DNA of 64,000 nucleotides from Mycolicibacterium sediminis (lineage in GTDB: Bacteria; Actinomycetota; Actinomycetes; Mycobacteriales; Mycobacteriaceae), in the NCBI RefSeq assembly GCF_010731735.1, contig NZ_AP022588.1, positions 806,001 to 870,000 on the forward strand, read 5' to 3'. This document shows, piece after piece, positions 17,521-27,491 of this stretch (the first letter of the stretch is position 1; each line of letters begins with the position of its first letter). The notes below the pieces were generated by a model. That model was not told where the DNA came from, did no database searches, and saw only the letters and a program-made list of their open reading frames with translations. Position numbers and translations under genes: made by a program.

Positions 17521-17905
17521 CCCCGAACTGGCGGGCCGTGACCCGGCTGCGGCGGTAGAGCACCCCGACGGCGATCGACACCTCGAGCACGGCGATCGCC
17601 GTCGCGGCCGCCATCGCGGTGCCCATCGGGGTCGCGGTGACGGTCACGCCGCTCAGGTGGTGATGCGACGCCGACGGCATGTGGAGCGCGACCATCGCGA
17701 CGTTCATCGTCGCGACGAGGACCCAGGCGCGTGAGGTGCCGCGCGACCACAGGTCGTAGGCGCACGACACGCACGTCGCGATCATGACGAGCATCAGCGC
17801 CGTGGCTGCCGGGGTGCCAGCGTGCCCGAGCGAAAGTCCGTGCAACGCGGCCGAACCTACCGCGAGAACCGCGCAGGCGCGCCGGCCGGTCACCGCGACG
17901 CTCAT
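17504..17905 (-). CDS. hypothetical four-helix membrane protein
   Basis: This 133-residue protein has about four membrane segments (ACAVLAVGSAALHGLSLGH, TALMLVMIATCVSCAYDLW, AWVLVATMNVAMVALHM, AMAAATAIAVLEVSIAVGVL). A histidine run lies between helices 3 and 4 (PSASHHHLSG). I do not recognise the family. Its ATG overlaps the TGA of a short upstream DUF899-like reading frame as ATGA, so its translation may depend on that frame. It is convergent with the lipoprotein gene, overlapping by 17 bases. Confidence 0.65.
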   Translation of the reverse strand: MSVAVTGRRACAVLAVGSAALHGLSLGHAGTPAATALMLVMIATCVSCAYDLWSRGTSRAWVLVATMNVAMVALHMPSASHHHLSGVTVTATPMGTAMAAATAIAVLEVSIAVGVLYRRSRVTARQFGAMAPG

Positions 17906-18027
17906 GTCGGCCCGGCCGTGACGGCGGCCAGCGCGTCCTGGCCGCGCGTCACCTGCTTCTCCGTGACGAGGAGCTGCTGGCGTGCGTCTTCCCATTCCCG
18001 GGCCGAGACGATCGCGGGTGTGTCCAT
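17902..18027 (-). pseudogene. DUF899 N-terminal remnant (41 codons)
   Basis: The 41-codon frame starting at the ATG at 18027 reads MDTPAIVSAREWEDARQQLL, then VTEKQVTRGQDALAA, and stops at TGA 17904-17902. This closely resembles the first ~35 residues of DUF899 proteins (thioredoxin-like, usually over 200 residues), which have an S-R-E-E-W ... K-E-x-T-R-x-R-D-A-L-A-A pattern. The remaining domain is absent from the neighbourhood. The stop overlaps the start of the membrane-protein gene as ATGA. It may be a decayed gene or a retained short leader frame. Confidence 0.6.
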
Positions 18028-18135
18028 GGGTGGCCTCCGTCTGCCATTGTCGGTCAATCCGGTGTGTTCGGCAGCGCGAACTGCCGCCTCCGATGTCGAC
18101 CTGGCGGGCGGGGTGGACTCATCGCGAGGCTCTCG
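18028..18135. other. non-coding spacer upstream of the tandem repeats
   Basis: The 570-base gap 18028-18596 has no convincing gene. This first part is promoter space for the DUF899-remnant/membrane-protein unit and shows no clear motif. The rest is filled by two tandem repeat units, a short unique stretch and a terminator, each listed separately. Confidence 0.5.
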
Positions 18136-18309
18136 GCGTCACCCCCGCGGGAGTCGCGTAATGGCGAGGAAGTGCGAGTGGGCGTCTACAAAAAGCAACT
18201 CTCGCGGCGCCGCGGCCCCGTCACCCAGCGAGACAGCGCTGACTGTCGTGACGCATGCCTCGTAGCAGCCATGGGCCCTGTCTCGCTGAAACCACGCCGC
18301 GCCTCGGCG
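18136..18309. repeat. structured tandem repeat, unit 1 (174 bp)
   Basis: This is the first of two head-to-tail units. It contains two inverted repeats. The first pairs 18145-18154 with 18198-18207 (10 bp, one G-T wobble). The second pairs 18226-18236 with 18278-18288 (11 bp, perfect). Between them is a well-conserved segment ending TCTACAAAAAGCAACTCTCG. Compared with unit 2, the arms of the second inverted repeat differ in a way that keeps pairing. No coding frame is convincingly conserved. It could be a structured RNA, a MITE-like element or a protein-binding array. Confidence 0.75.
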
Positions 18310-18484
18310 GCGTCACCGCGAGAGTCGCGTAATGGCGAAGAAGTGCGAGTGGACGTCTACAAAAAGCAACTCTCGTGGCGGCGGCGCGGGCAACCCCGGC
18401 GCCGAGTCAGCGCTGACTGTCGTGACGGGCGCCGCTTGGCAGCCATGGGCGCTGTCTCGGCGAAACCCCGCCGCGTCCCTCGCC
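18310..18484. repeat. structured tandem repeat, unit 2 (~174 bp)
   Basis: This second copy follows unit 1 directly, with a period of 174 bases. Its first inverted repeat pairs 18316-18325 with 18369-18378 (one G-T wobble, at a different position from unit 1). Its second pairs 18400-18413 with 18449-18462 (14 bp, one mismatch). The conserved core containing GTCTACAAAAAGCAACTCTC is nearly identical to unit 1. The right boundary is approximate because similarity fades near 18484. Confidence 0.72.
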
Positions 18485-18553
18485 GAGACGGAAGCCAGTG
18501 TCGCGATCGCGCCCGTGCAACGACGTGACTCTCCAGTTCGGCGCACACACGAA

Positions 18554-18585
18554 GAAGGGGCACCCGCCGCAGCGGATGCCCCTCC
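18554..18585 (-). terminator. terminator of the 18597 peptide gene
   Basis: On the minus strand a 14-bp imperfect stem (GGAGGGGCATCCGC paired with GCGGGTGCCCCTTC, two non-Watson-Crick positions) with a 4-base loop lies 11 bases after the peptide stop. The 3' arm and following bases (TTCGTGTGTG) match the terminator at 9985-10015 over 24 bases, showing that both peptide genes and their terminators share ancestry. Confidence 0.8.
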
Positions 18586-18596
18586 GGGGTCGAGAC

Positions 18597-18764
18597 CTAG
18601 CGGCCGTTGCCCACGATCGACTGCGCCGAGCCGACCTGAGCGTGCTGCTGGATGTCGTGAACCCAGCCGTGGTGGTCGATGTCGGCGGAGGCCGGGGCGG
18701 CCAGGGCGAACATGGCGGCGGCGAATCCTGCGGCGATGGTGGTCGAGATTCCGAACTTCTTCAT
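18597..18764 (-). CDS. tiny secreted His-rich peptide (IDHHxW family), copy 2
   Basis: This 55-codon gene encodes a 27-residue signal peptide (MKKFGISTTIAAGF..., ending APASA) and a 28-residue mature peptide starting DIDHHGWVHDIQQHAQ, with four histidines in all. AGAAAGAAGAAG lies just upstream of the ATG. Length, signal peptide, cleavage site and the IDHHxW opening match the gene at 9804-9971, while the C-terminal halves differ. It is divergent from furA, with 210 bp between the starts, so it might share control with the FurA-KatG system. The function is unknown; metal (copper, zinc or iron) binding is a guess from the histidines. Confidence 0.8.
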   Translation of the reverse strand: MKKFGISTTIAAGFAAAMFALAAPASADIDHHGWVHDIQQHAQVGSAQSIVGNGR

Positions 18765-18939
18765 GATCTTCTTCTTTCTCGTTGTCTCTCTTGGCCTCTC
18801 GGCTGTGTTTCCAGCCGGTCTGACACGTCCAACCGGCGCACCCGCCCGTCCATTTCCGTTGGCAGTGATTGACCGGCGGGTGGCAGGAATCAACCCGTCG
18901 ACAGCCGTCGGCGGAAGTTCAGCCAGACTTTTTCCGGCG

Positions 18940-18962
18940 TTTTCTTGAAATGTTCCAGAAAA
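18940..18962. promoter_or_regulatory. FurA-type operator/promoter palindrome upstream of furA
   Basis: An AT-rich inverted repeat, TTTTCTTGAA, 3-base spacer, TTCCAGAAAA (9 of 10 positions symmetrical), ends 12 bases before the furA GTG. Mycobacterial furA genes are autoregulated through a conserved AT-rich element of this kind, overlapping a promoter, with TTGA and TTCCAGAAA cores as remembered. The palindrome is seen directly; FurA binding is inferred. The same spacer also holds the promoter of the divergent peptide gene. Confidence 0.75.
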
Positions 18963-18974
18963 AGGGCGAAGATC

Positions 18975-19412
18975 GTGTCAATGCCTGAAGCCCCCGAGTT
19001 CCGGACACTGCTGCGGAGTGCGAACCTCCGCATCACGCGTCCTCGTCTCGCGGTGATGCAGGCGGTCCACGACCACCCGCACGCCGAGACCGACGCCGTC
19101 ATCCGTGCCACCCGCGAGCACGCTCCGGACGTCTCCCACCAGACGGTCTACGACGCGCTGAACGCGCTCACGGCCGCCGGCCTCGTCCGCCGCATCCAGC
19201 CCAACGGGTCGCTGGCCCGCTACGAGGCGCGCGTCGGCGACAACCACCACCACGTCGTGTGCCGGTCCTGCGGGACCATCGCCGACGTCGACTGCGCGGT
19301 CGGTGAGGCGCCCTGCCTCACCGCATCGGACGACCAGGGCTTCGTCATCGACGAGGCCGAGGTCATCTACTGGGGACTCTGCCCCGACTGCGCGGAAGCC
19401 CGGATTCCGTAG
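18975..19412 (+). CDS. furA: FurA, Fur-family metal/redox-sensing repressor
   Basis: The protein has 145 residues. A winged helix lies at residues ~15-75 (RITRPRLAVMQAV, VSHQTVYDALNALTAAGLV). Metal-binding features include HHH at 91-93, C96-x2-C99 (VVCRSCG) and a C-terminal C136-x2-C139 (GLCPDC). The DVDCAVGEAPCLTASD segment is characteristic of mycobacterial FurA. The GTG at 18975 is preferred because AAGGGCG lies 6 bases upstream, and the M. tuberculosis gene, as remembered, also starts GTG; an ATG at 18981 is the alternative. It lies 63 bp before katG in the classic furA-katG operon, where it represses both genes and is relieved by oxidation. Confidence 0.95.
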   Translation: MSMPEAPEFRTLLRSANLRITRPRLAVMQAVHDHPHAETDAVIRATREHAPDVSHQTVYDALNALTAAGLVRRIQPNGSLARYEARVGDNHHHVVCRSCGTIADVDCAVGEAPCLTASDDQGFVIDEAEVIYWGLCPDCAEARIP

Positions 19413-21713
<2,301 letters not shown>

Positions 21714-21728
21714 CCGACACCGAATGAG

Positions 21729-21758
21729 ACGGCGCCCGCGAGTGATCGCGGGCGCCGT
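21729..21758 (+). terminator. furA-katG operon terminator
   Basis: A perfect 13-bp stem (ACGGCGCCCGCGA with its complement) and a GTGA loop lie 15 bases after the katG stop, followed by TCTCGTT. The convergent FAD oxidoreductase gene ends just beyond it, so it may act in both directions. Confidence 0.85.
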
Positions 21759-21774
21759 TCTCGTTCCGAGCAGT

Positions 21775-23376
21775 TCAGGTCAGGAGCCGGGACACCGCAC
21801 GGTTGATCCGGCGTCGCGGCCAGCCGCGTCGGCCGTCGGAGGCGAGCGCCGCACGAGCCGCGTTGCGGCCGCACACGCCGTGCACCCCACCGCCGGGACT
21901 GGCGCCCGCACTGCCGAGGAAGACGTTCTCGACGTGCGTCTCCGCGCGACCGAAGCCGGGTGCGGGCCGGAAGATCAACTGCTGGAACAACTGTGATGTT
22001 CCACCGTTGACGGCGCCGGTGTGCAGGTTCGCGTCGCTGGCCTCGAGGTCGGACGGCCGCTGGATGGTCTTGCCGACGACGTGGGAGGCGAACCCGGGGG
22101 CGTGCTCCTCGAGCACCCGGTCCACCGACTCGGAAAGCCGTGCGGCCGACGCGTCGTCGGCCAGCCCGCGGGGCAGATGCGTGTAGGCCCAGGCACTCTC
22201 GGTGCCCTCCGGCGATCGGGTCGCGTCCGAGGTCGTCATCTGGCCGAAGAGCAGGAACGGGTGCTCGGGCAGCGTGTCGGTGTTGAGGTCGGCCATCCAC
22301 CGGACCAGCCCGTGGTGGTCGGCGCCGAGGTGCACCGTGCCGGCACCGGTGAGGCTCTTCGAGCGCCACGGGATCGGGGCGTCCAGTGCGTAGTTCATCT
22401 TGAGCACCGGTGTGTCCCAGACGAAGCGGTCCAGCCCGTGTCGCAGGTTGGTCGGCAGCGTGTCGCTGGGCAGCAGGCGCTCGAACAGCTGCGGCGCGGA
22501 GGTGTCGGCGATGACGGCCCGGCGCACCCGCACCCGTCGGCCGTCGGCGGTGCGCACCACGACTGCGCGGCCACCGGCCATCTCGATCGCCTCGACGGGA
22601 CGTCCGCACTCGACGCGGGCGCCTGCCGACTCGGCGCGCCGCACCAGGGCGCCAGCCAGTTCCCCCGCCCCGCCGACGGGCACCGGGAATCCGCCGTCCT
22701 GGGCGAGCATGATCAGCAGGTAGCCCATGACGCCGCTACCCGGGGCGTCGATCGGCACGTCCGCGTGCATCGCGTTGCCCAGCAGCAGGAGTCGCGCGGC
22801 GTCGCCCGCGAACAGGTGCTGGCTCATCAGTCCGGCAGGCAGCAGCAGCAGGTGGGCGAGTCGCAGCGCGTCGGCCGTCCCGAGGGTGCGCAGCAGTCCC
22901 GCCGCACCGCGCACGGGCGGGAACGGCGCGAACAGCGTCCGGAGCAGGTGGTCCTTGATGCCCTGGTACTGCTCGAAGAGGTCGCACCAGCGTGCGCCGT
23001 CTCCGGGATGGTCGTGGTCCAATCCTGCTGCGGTGCGGTCGATGTCGCGGTAGATGACGGGAGCGTCGTCGTCGGCGGCGTTGCGGGCGTGGCCCACCAC
23101 GGCGGGCGCGTGCGACCACCGCAGGCCGTGGTCCTCCAGGTTCATCTCCTGAAGCGCAGGGGATGCCACCGACAGCGGGTAGAACGCGCTGTACAGGTCA
23201 CTGACATACCCGGGGGTCAGCTCGGCGCTCTTCACCGCGCCGCCGGGATGGGCCTGCGCCTCGAGGACGACGACGTCCCAGCCGGCGTCGGCGAGGTGCG
23301 CTGCGGCCACCAGCCCGTTGTGTCCCGCTCCGATCACCACGGCATCCGCGGTGTCGGTGACGCCGCTAATCGACAT
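21775..23376 (-). CDS. FAD-dependent oxidoreductase (phytoene desaturase/CrtI-like)
   Basis: The protein has 533 residues. The N-terminal dinucleotide-binding motif AVVIGAGHNGLVAAAHLADAG, read as VVIGAGHNG then LVAAAHL, is followed by HPGGAVKSAE. The C-terminal FAD-binding signature is GSAGASPGGGVHGVCGRNAA. These are hallmarks of the CrtI/NAD(P)-FAD amine-oxidase-like group. Many mycobacterial members are not carotenoid enzymes, and the substrate is unknown. The ATG at 23376 overlaps the end of the upstream SRPBCC gene by 11 bases, and an SDR gene precedes that. The three-gene operon suggests joint action on a hydrophobic substrate. The gene converges on the katG terminator. Confidence 0.85.
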   Translation of the reverse strand: MSISGVTDTADAVVIGAGHNGLVAAAHLADAGWDVVVLEAQAHPGGAVKSAELTPGYVSDLYSAFYPLSVASPALQEMNLEDHGLRWSHAPAVVGHARNAADDDAPVIYRDIDRTAAGLDHDHPGDGARWCDLFEQYQGIKDHLLRTLFAPFPPVRGAAGLLRTLGTADALRLAHLLLLPAGLMSQHLFAGDAARLLLLGNAMHADVPIDAPGSGVMGYLLIMLAQDGGFPVPVGGAGELAGALVRRAESAGARVECGRPVEAIEMAGGRAVVVRTADGRRVRVRRAVIADTSAPQLFERLLPSDTLPTNLRHGLDRFVWDTPVLKMNYALDAPIPWRSKSLTGAGTVHLGADHHGLVRWMADLNTDTLPEHPFLLFGQMTTSDATRSPEGTESAWAYTHLPRGLADDASAARLSESVDRVLEEHAPGFASHVVGKTIQRPSDLEASDANLHTGAVNGGTSQLFQQLIFRPAPGFGRAETHVENVFLGSAGASPGGGVHGVCGRNAARAALASDGRRGWPRRRINRAVSRLLT

Positions 23377-23836
23377 CGTGGGGTTGCTTGCGCTCGGCGA
23401 TCGCCGCGAGCCGCCAGGTGCACTCCCGGTTGCGGGGCATCGCGGCGAGCAGTGCCGCGCGCTCGGGAACCCATCCCATCGGGGCACCGACGGGCACCTC
23501 GGCCATCTCTATGCGGCATCCGGTCGGAACGTCGAACAGCTGCAACGTGATCCGCGCCTTGCCGAACGGTCTGCCCTTGGCGATCAGGACCAGCCGTCGC
23601 TGCGGAACGCACTCGTCGACCACCGTCTCGTCGTTCAGCAGCAGCGGCCAGACGCCTACGGAGTGGTGGATGGTGCTGCCCACGGCGGGCCAGTCCGGGT
23701 CGACGGCGCGCATCCGGCTGTTGCCGACCACCCACTGCGTGTAGGTCCAGCCGTCGGCCATCACGTCCCAGACCTGCCGGCGCGTGGCGGTGGTGTCGCG
23801 CTTGACGGTCAGCGAGCTGTCTTCACTGCCAGACAC
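23366..23836 (-). CDS. SRPBCC family protein
   Basis: This 156-residue protein has a helix-grip (START-like) fold: TVKRDTTATRRQVWDVMADG, then GNSRMRAVDPDWPAVGSTIH, a central strand pair (RRLVLIAKGRPFGKARI) and a C-terminal helix with RNRECTWRLAAIAE. It probably binds a hydrophobic ligand. It lies between the SDR gene (21 bp upstream) and the FAD oxidoreductase gene (overlapping by 11 bases), so it may present or sequester their shared substrate. Confidence 0.78.
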   Translation of the reverse strand: MSGSEDSSLTVKRDTTATRRQVWDVMADGWTYTQWVVGNSRMRAVDPDWPAVGSTIHHSVGVWPLLLNDETVVDECVPQRRLVLIAKGRPFGKARITLQLFDVPTGCRIEMAEVPVGAPMGWVPERAALLAAMPRNRECTWRLAAIAERKQPHDVD

Positions 23837-23857
23837 GGGATCTCGACCTTTCCTGGG

Positions 23858-24649
23858 TCATCGGTCACCGAACGGTGTGGCGATCAGCCGGTTTGCCGTC
23901 GCCTTGACGGAGTCGGGTAGGGCGCGCGCGATCAGGCCGGTCGCCTTGCTGATCGGCGACGAGGCGACGACCTTGCGGTCGCCCCGCAGCATGGCGTCGT
24001 AGCCCTGCCGCGCAGTCTTGGCGGGATCGTCCTTGAGGGGCATCCGCGCGAGCGGGGTGTCGAGCATCCGGACGCGGCGGAAGAAGTCGGTGTCGGTGGC
24101 GCCGGGCATCAGCGCGGTCACCGTCACGTCGCCGTCGCGGAACTCGTCGTGCAGCGCCTGGGCGAACGACTGCACGAACGCCTTCGACGCGTTGTACATC
24201 GACTGGTACGAACCGGGCATCATCGCCACCAGAGACGACGTGAACAGCAGCCGGCCGGCCCCGCGGGACGTCATGTCGCGCAGCACGAGCTTGGCGAGGT
24301 GCACCGTCGACCGGACGTTGACGTCGATGATCCGCAGGTCGGCGTCCAGGTCGCCGTCGACGAACCGCCCTGCCCGGCCGGTGCCTGCGTTGAGGGCCGC
24401 GGCGTCGATCGCCCGGCCGCTCTCGGTGGCGGTCTCGTACAGGCGCTCCACCGCGCTCGGATCGGCGAGGTCGACGCGGACCGGGCGCACCGACGTCCCG
24501 TAGGTGGCCAGGTCCCGGGCGGCGGTCTCGATGCGGTCGTCGTCGGCGGCGATCACCAGGTCGTGGCCGTCGGCGGCGAACAGCCTGGCCAGTTCGAGAC
24601 CGATGCCACTCGACGCACCCGTCACCACGGCCAGCCTCGCTTCGGACAT
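23858..24649 (-). CDS. short-chain dehydrogenase/reductase
   Basis: The protein has 263 residues and is a classical SDR. The cofactor motif is [14 protein letters not shown] near the start, the structural AALNAGTG motif lies near residue 95, the catalytic serine is in [10 protein letters not shown] and the active site is Y-x3-K in [12 protein letters not shown]. The acidic region after beta-2 (IAADDD) favours NAD(H) over NADP(H). The ATG at 24649 is chosen over one 33 bases upstream because the Rossmann strand starts immediately after it. It is the first gene of a three-gene operon with the SRPBCC and FAD oxidoreductase genes, and is divergent from selO with 59 bp between the starts. Confidence 0.9.
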   Translation of the reverse strand: MSEARLAVVTGASSGIGLELARLFAADGHDLVIAADDDRIETAARDLATYGTSVRPVRVDLADPSAVERLYETATESGRAIDAAALNAGTGRAGRFVDGDLDADLRIIDVNVRSTVHLAKLVLRDMTSRGAGRLLFTSSLVAMMPGSYQSMYNASKAFVQSFAQALHDEFRDGDVTVTALMPGATDTDFFRRVRMLDTPLARMPLKDDPAKTARQGYDAMLRGDRKVVASSPISKATGLIARALPDSVKATANRLIATPFGDR

Positions 24650-24708
24650 GGCGGGTGAGCTACCCGGCTCACCCGCCGCCAAACGCTCGCGTCAGTACCC
24701 TTGATGGG

Positions 24709-26160
24709 ATGAGTTCATCCGCCACGGCCCTCGTCCTGGACGACGGCTTCGCCCGCGAACTGCCCGAGATGGCGCTCGCGTGGCAGGCCGCGGACGCGCC
24801 GAATCCCCGCCTGCTCGTCCTCAACGAACCACTCGCCGCCGACCTCGGTCTGGACGCGGGATGGCTCCGCAGCCCCGACGGCGTCGGGTTCCTGATCGGC
24901 CGCTCGCTGCCCGAGGGCGCCACACCGGTCGCGCAGGCCTACGCCGGGCACCAGTTCGGCGGCCTCGTGCCTCGCCTCGGTGACGGCCGGGCCCTGCTGC
25001 TCGGCGAGATCGTCACCCCGGACGGTGGCCGGCGCGACCTGCACCTGAAGGGTTCTGGCAGAACGCCGTTCGCACGCGGCGGGGACGGCCTGGCCGCGGT
25101 CGGGCCGATGCTGCGCGAGTACGTGATCAGCGAGGCGATGCATGCGCTGGGCGTGCCGACCACCCGGTCGCTGGCCGTCACCGCGACGGGCAGCGACGTC
25201 GTCCGCGAGACGATGCTGCCGGGAGCGGTGCTGACCCGCGTCGCGAGCAGCCACCTGCGGGTGGGCAGCTTCGTCTACGCCGCGCTGACCCGCAACGACG
25301 ACCTGCTCCGGCGCCTCGCCGACCATGCGATCGCACGCCACCACCCCGCCGCAGCCGACGCGGAACGGCCGTATCTGGCGCTGTTCGAGTCGGTGCTCGA
25401 CGTGCAGGCGTCGCTGATCGCCCGGTGGATGCTGCTCGGGTTCGTGCACGGCGTGATGAACACCGACAACATGACGATCTCCGGCGAGACCATCGACTAC
25501 GGTCCGTGCGCGTTCATGGAGACCTTCGATCCCGCAACGGTATTCAGTTCCATCGACCACGCGGGCCGGTACGCGTACGGCAACCAGCCCGCGATCGCCG
25601 CGTGGAATCTGGCCCGGTTCGCCGAGACCCTGCTCCCCCTGATCGACGAGGACGCCGACACGGCGATCGGCCTCGCGACCGAGTCGCTCGGCGGGTTCGG
25701 CCGCCGGTACGAGGCGGCCTACACCGAGGGCATGCGCGCCAAGCTCGGACTCGCGAACGACGAGGCCGCCGACGGACTCGCCTCCGGCCTGCTGGAGCTG
25801 CTGGCCGACAACCACGTCGACTACACCTCGTTCTTCCACGCGCTCACCGCTGCGGCCCGGGACGACGCCGAACCGGCACGCGGGCTGTTCGCCGATTTGG
25901 CCGGTGTCGACGCCTGGTTGGCGCGCTGGCGGGACGCCGGTCCGGATGCGGACGCGATGAGCCGGGTCAACCCCGTCTACATCCCCCGCAATCACCTGGT
26001 GGAGGAGGCGCTCGCCGCGGCCACCGACGGTGACCTCGCACCGTTCACCCGCCTGCTCGAGGCCGTCGGCGCACCGTTCGACGAGCGACCCGGGCTGGAG
26101 CGCTACGCGGAGCCCGCGCCGGTGGACTTCGGGGCCTACCGGACGTTCTGCGGTACCTGA
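24709..26160 (+). CDS. selO: SelO/YdiU-family protein adenylyltransferase
   Basis: This 483-residue pseudokinase-fold enzyme transfers AMP from ATP to protein hydroxyls. Residues matching the described SelO active site are present: K114 (LHLKGSG), E137 (REYVISEA), R177 ([10 protein letters not shown]), D253 and N254 (HGVMNTDNM), and the metal ligand D263 (DYGPCAFM). The early GHQFGG and [11 protein letters not shown] motifs are also family marks. It ends YRTFCGT, so a cysteine stands third from the end where eukaryotic SELO has selenocysteine. The ATG follows TGATGGG. The gene is monocistronic and divergent from the SDR operon. Confidence 0.93.
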   Translation: MSSSATALVLDDGFARELPEMALAWQAADAPNPRLLVLNEPLAADLGLDAGWLRSPDGVGFLIGRSLPEGATPVAQAYAGHQFGGLVPRLGDGRALLLGEIVTPDGGRRDLHLKGSGRTPFARGGDGLAAVGPMLREYVISEAMHALGVPTTRSLAVTATGSDVVRETMLPGAVLTRVASSHLRVGSFVYAALTRNDDLLRRLADHAIARHHPAAADAERPYLALFESVLDVQASLIARWMLLGFVHGVMNTDNMTISGETIDYGPCAFMETFDPATVFSSIDHAGRYAYGNQPAIAAWNLARFAETLLPLIDEDADTAIGLATESLGGFGRRYEAAYTEGMRAKLGLANDEAADGLASGLLELLADNHVDYTSFFHALTAAARDDAEPARGLFADLAGVDAWLARWRDAGPDADAMSRVNPVYIPRNHLVEEALAAATDGDLAPFTRLLEAVGAPFDERPGLERYAEPAPVDFGAYRTFCGT

Positions 26161-26164
26161 CCGG

Positions 26165-27421
26165 TCAAGCCCGCGCCGCGCTGCCCTGCAGCCACGCCTC
26201 CCACGGCACGCTCCAGTCGCCGTTCTGCCACTGCTCGAGTGGCTTGCCGCCGGTGTTGCGCACTTCGACGACGTCACCCGGCTGGGACAGGTCGTAGAAC
26301 CACTTCGCGTTGGCGGCGCTGAGGTTCAGGCAGCCCGCCGACACGTTGGTGTTGCCCTGCGCCCACACCGTCGCCTCGCGCTCGTGCAGGTAGATGCCGT
26401 CGGGGCTGATCCGGGTCGCGTACGGAACGCTGATCCGGTAACCGGCTGCGGAGTCGACCGGGAGACCGTAGGTCGACGAGTCCATCATCACCGGATTCGC
26501 CTTGTCCATCACCGTGTAGGTGCCGCGCTGCGTCCAGAAGTGGATGGGCTGGTTCCCGGCGGACGTGGTGCCGCCGCGCCCCATCGACACCGGCATCGTG
26601 CGGACCAGTTCGCCGTCGACGAAGACGCTCACCTGCTTGGTGACGTCGTCGGCGATCGTGACGTGCGACCGGCCGATCCGGAATCCGACGCTGGTGTCCC
26701 GTTCGCCGAAGACGCCGTCACCGAGATCCGCGCCGTAGACCTTCGCCTCGACGCGCACCTCGGTCCCCGACGGGAAGTAGTGCCGTGGCCGCCAGTGCGC
26801 CTTGCGGTCGTTGATCCACGTCCACGCACCCTCGACGCGCGGCGTCGTCGTGACCTGGAGTCGGGACTGTGCGGCCGCCCGATCGGGTACGGTCCGGTCG
26901 AACTGGGCGACGACCACGGTGCCGACGCCGTAGGTGCCGCCGTCGGAGATGGGGATCCCGGCGGTGGTGTTCAGGGTCACGCGGGTCTGCTCGTCGGGGA
27001 CGACGGTGGAGAAGGTCGACGTCTGGGAGCGGACGGCGGCGTTCGTGCCGCGCCCCGTGACGGCGAGGGTGTAGTCGCGTCCGTACCCGAGCGGCTCCGC
27101 TGGCCGCCACGTCCGACGGTCGGCGCCCATCTGGCCCGCGACCGTGCGGCCCTGCTCGTTGGTCAGCCGGACGTCGAGGAGCGTGCCCGACGTCGCCCGG
27201 ACCGTCACCGCGTCGGCCGGTGGCACCTGCCGTGCGCCGGATCGCGGCGTGACCTCGACCGCGGCGGGCATGGGCGGCGGCAGCACGGCGGCCGCCTTCC
27301 CGACGCTCGCGGTCGTTTGGACCGCGCCTGCCGACGATCCGCCCTGGGACATGGTCACCAGCGCGGTGATCACGGCCACGGCGGTCAGCACCAGCAATCG
27401 GTGTCGGCGTCGCGCGGTCAA
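26165..27421 (-). CDS. L,D-transpeptidase (Ig-like plus YkuD)
   Basis: The protein has 418 residues, with an N-terminal membrane/signal segment (LLVLTAVAVITALVTM), two Ig-like domains (about residues 60-280) and a C-terminal YkuD catalytic domain. The active site is in GNTNVSAGCLNLS, followed by AKWFYDLSQPGDVVEVRNT, very like mycobacterial Ldt enzymes. It makes 3-3 crosslinks in peptidoglycan at the outer face of the membrane and is the carbapenem-sensitive class. I place the start at the TTG at 27421 because GGAGG sits 6 bases upstream; an ATG at 27460 has no ribosome site. It is convergent with selO, 4 bases apart. Confidence 0.92.
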   Translation of the reverse strand: MTARRRHRLLVLTAVAVITALVTMSQGGSSAGAVQTTASVGKAAAVLPPPMPAAVEVTPRSGARQVPPADAVTVRATSGTLLDVRLTNEQGRTVAGQMGADRRTWRPAEPLGYGRDYTLAVTGRGTNAAVRSQTSTFSTVVPDEQTRVTLNTTAGIPISDGGTYGVGTVVVAQFDRTVPDRAAAQSRLQVTTTPRVEGAWTWINDRKAHWRPRHYFPSGTEVRVEAKVYGADLGDGVFGERDTSVGFRIGRSHVTIADDVTKQVSVFVDGELVRTMPVSMGRGGTTSAGNQPIHFWTQRGTYTVMDKANPVMMDSSTYGLPVDSAAGYRISVPYATRISPDGIYLHEREATVWAQGNTNVSAGCLNLSAANAKWFYDLSQPGDVVEVRNTGGKPLEQWQNGDWSVPWEAWLQGSAARA

Positions 27422-27491
27422 CGGTGTCCTCCCCACTGTGTGGCAGTCGTGTACCGCCATACTAGAGAACCGGCGGACCCTGAGAATGCTC

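Noticed and set aside
18161..18378. Short plus-strand frames starting MARKCEWASTKS and MAKKCEWTSTKS in the two tandem repeats
   Set aside because: They share 16 codons only because the repeat core is conserved. There is no ribosome site, the frames diverge right after the core, and conservation follows base-pairing rather than codons.
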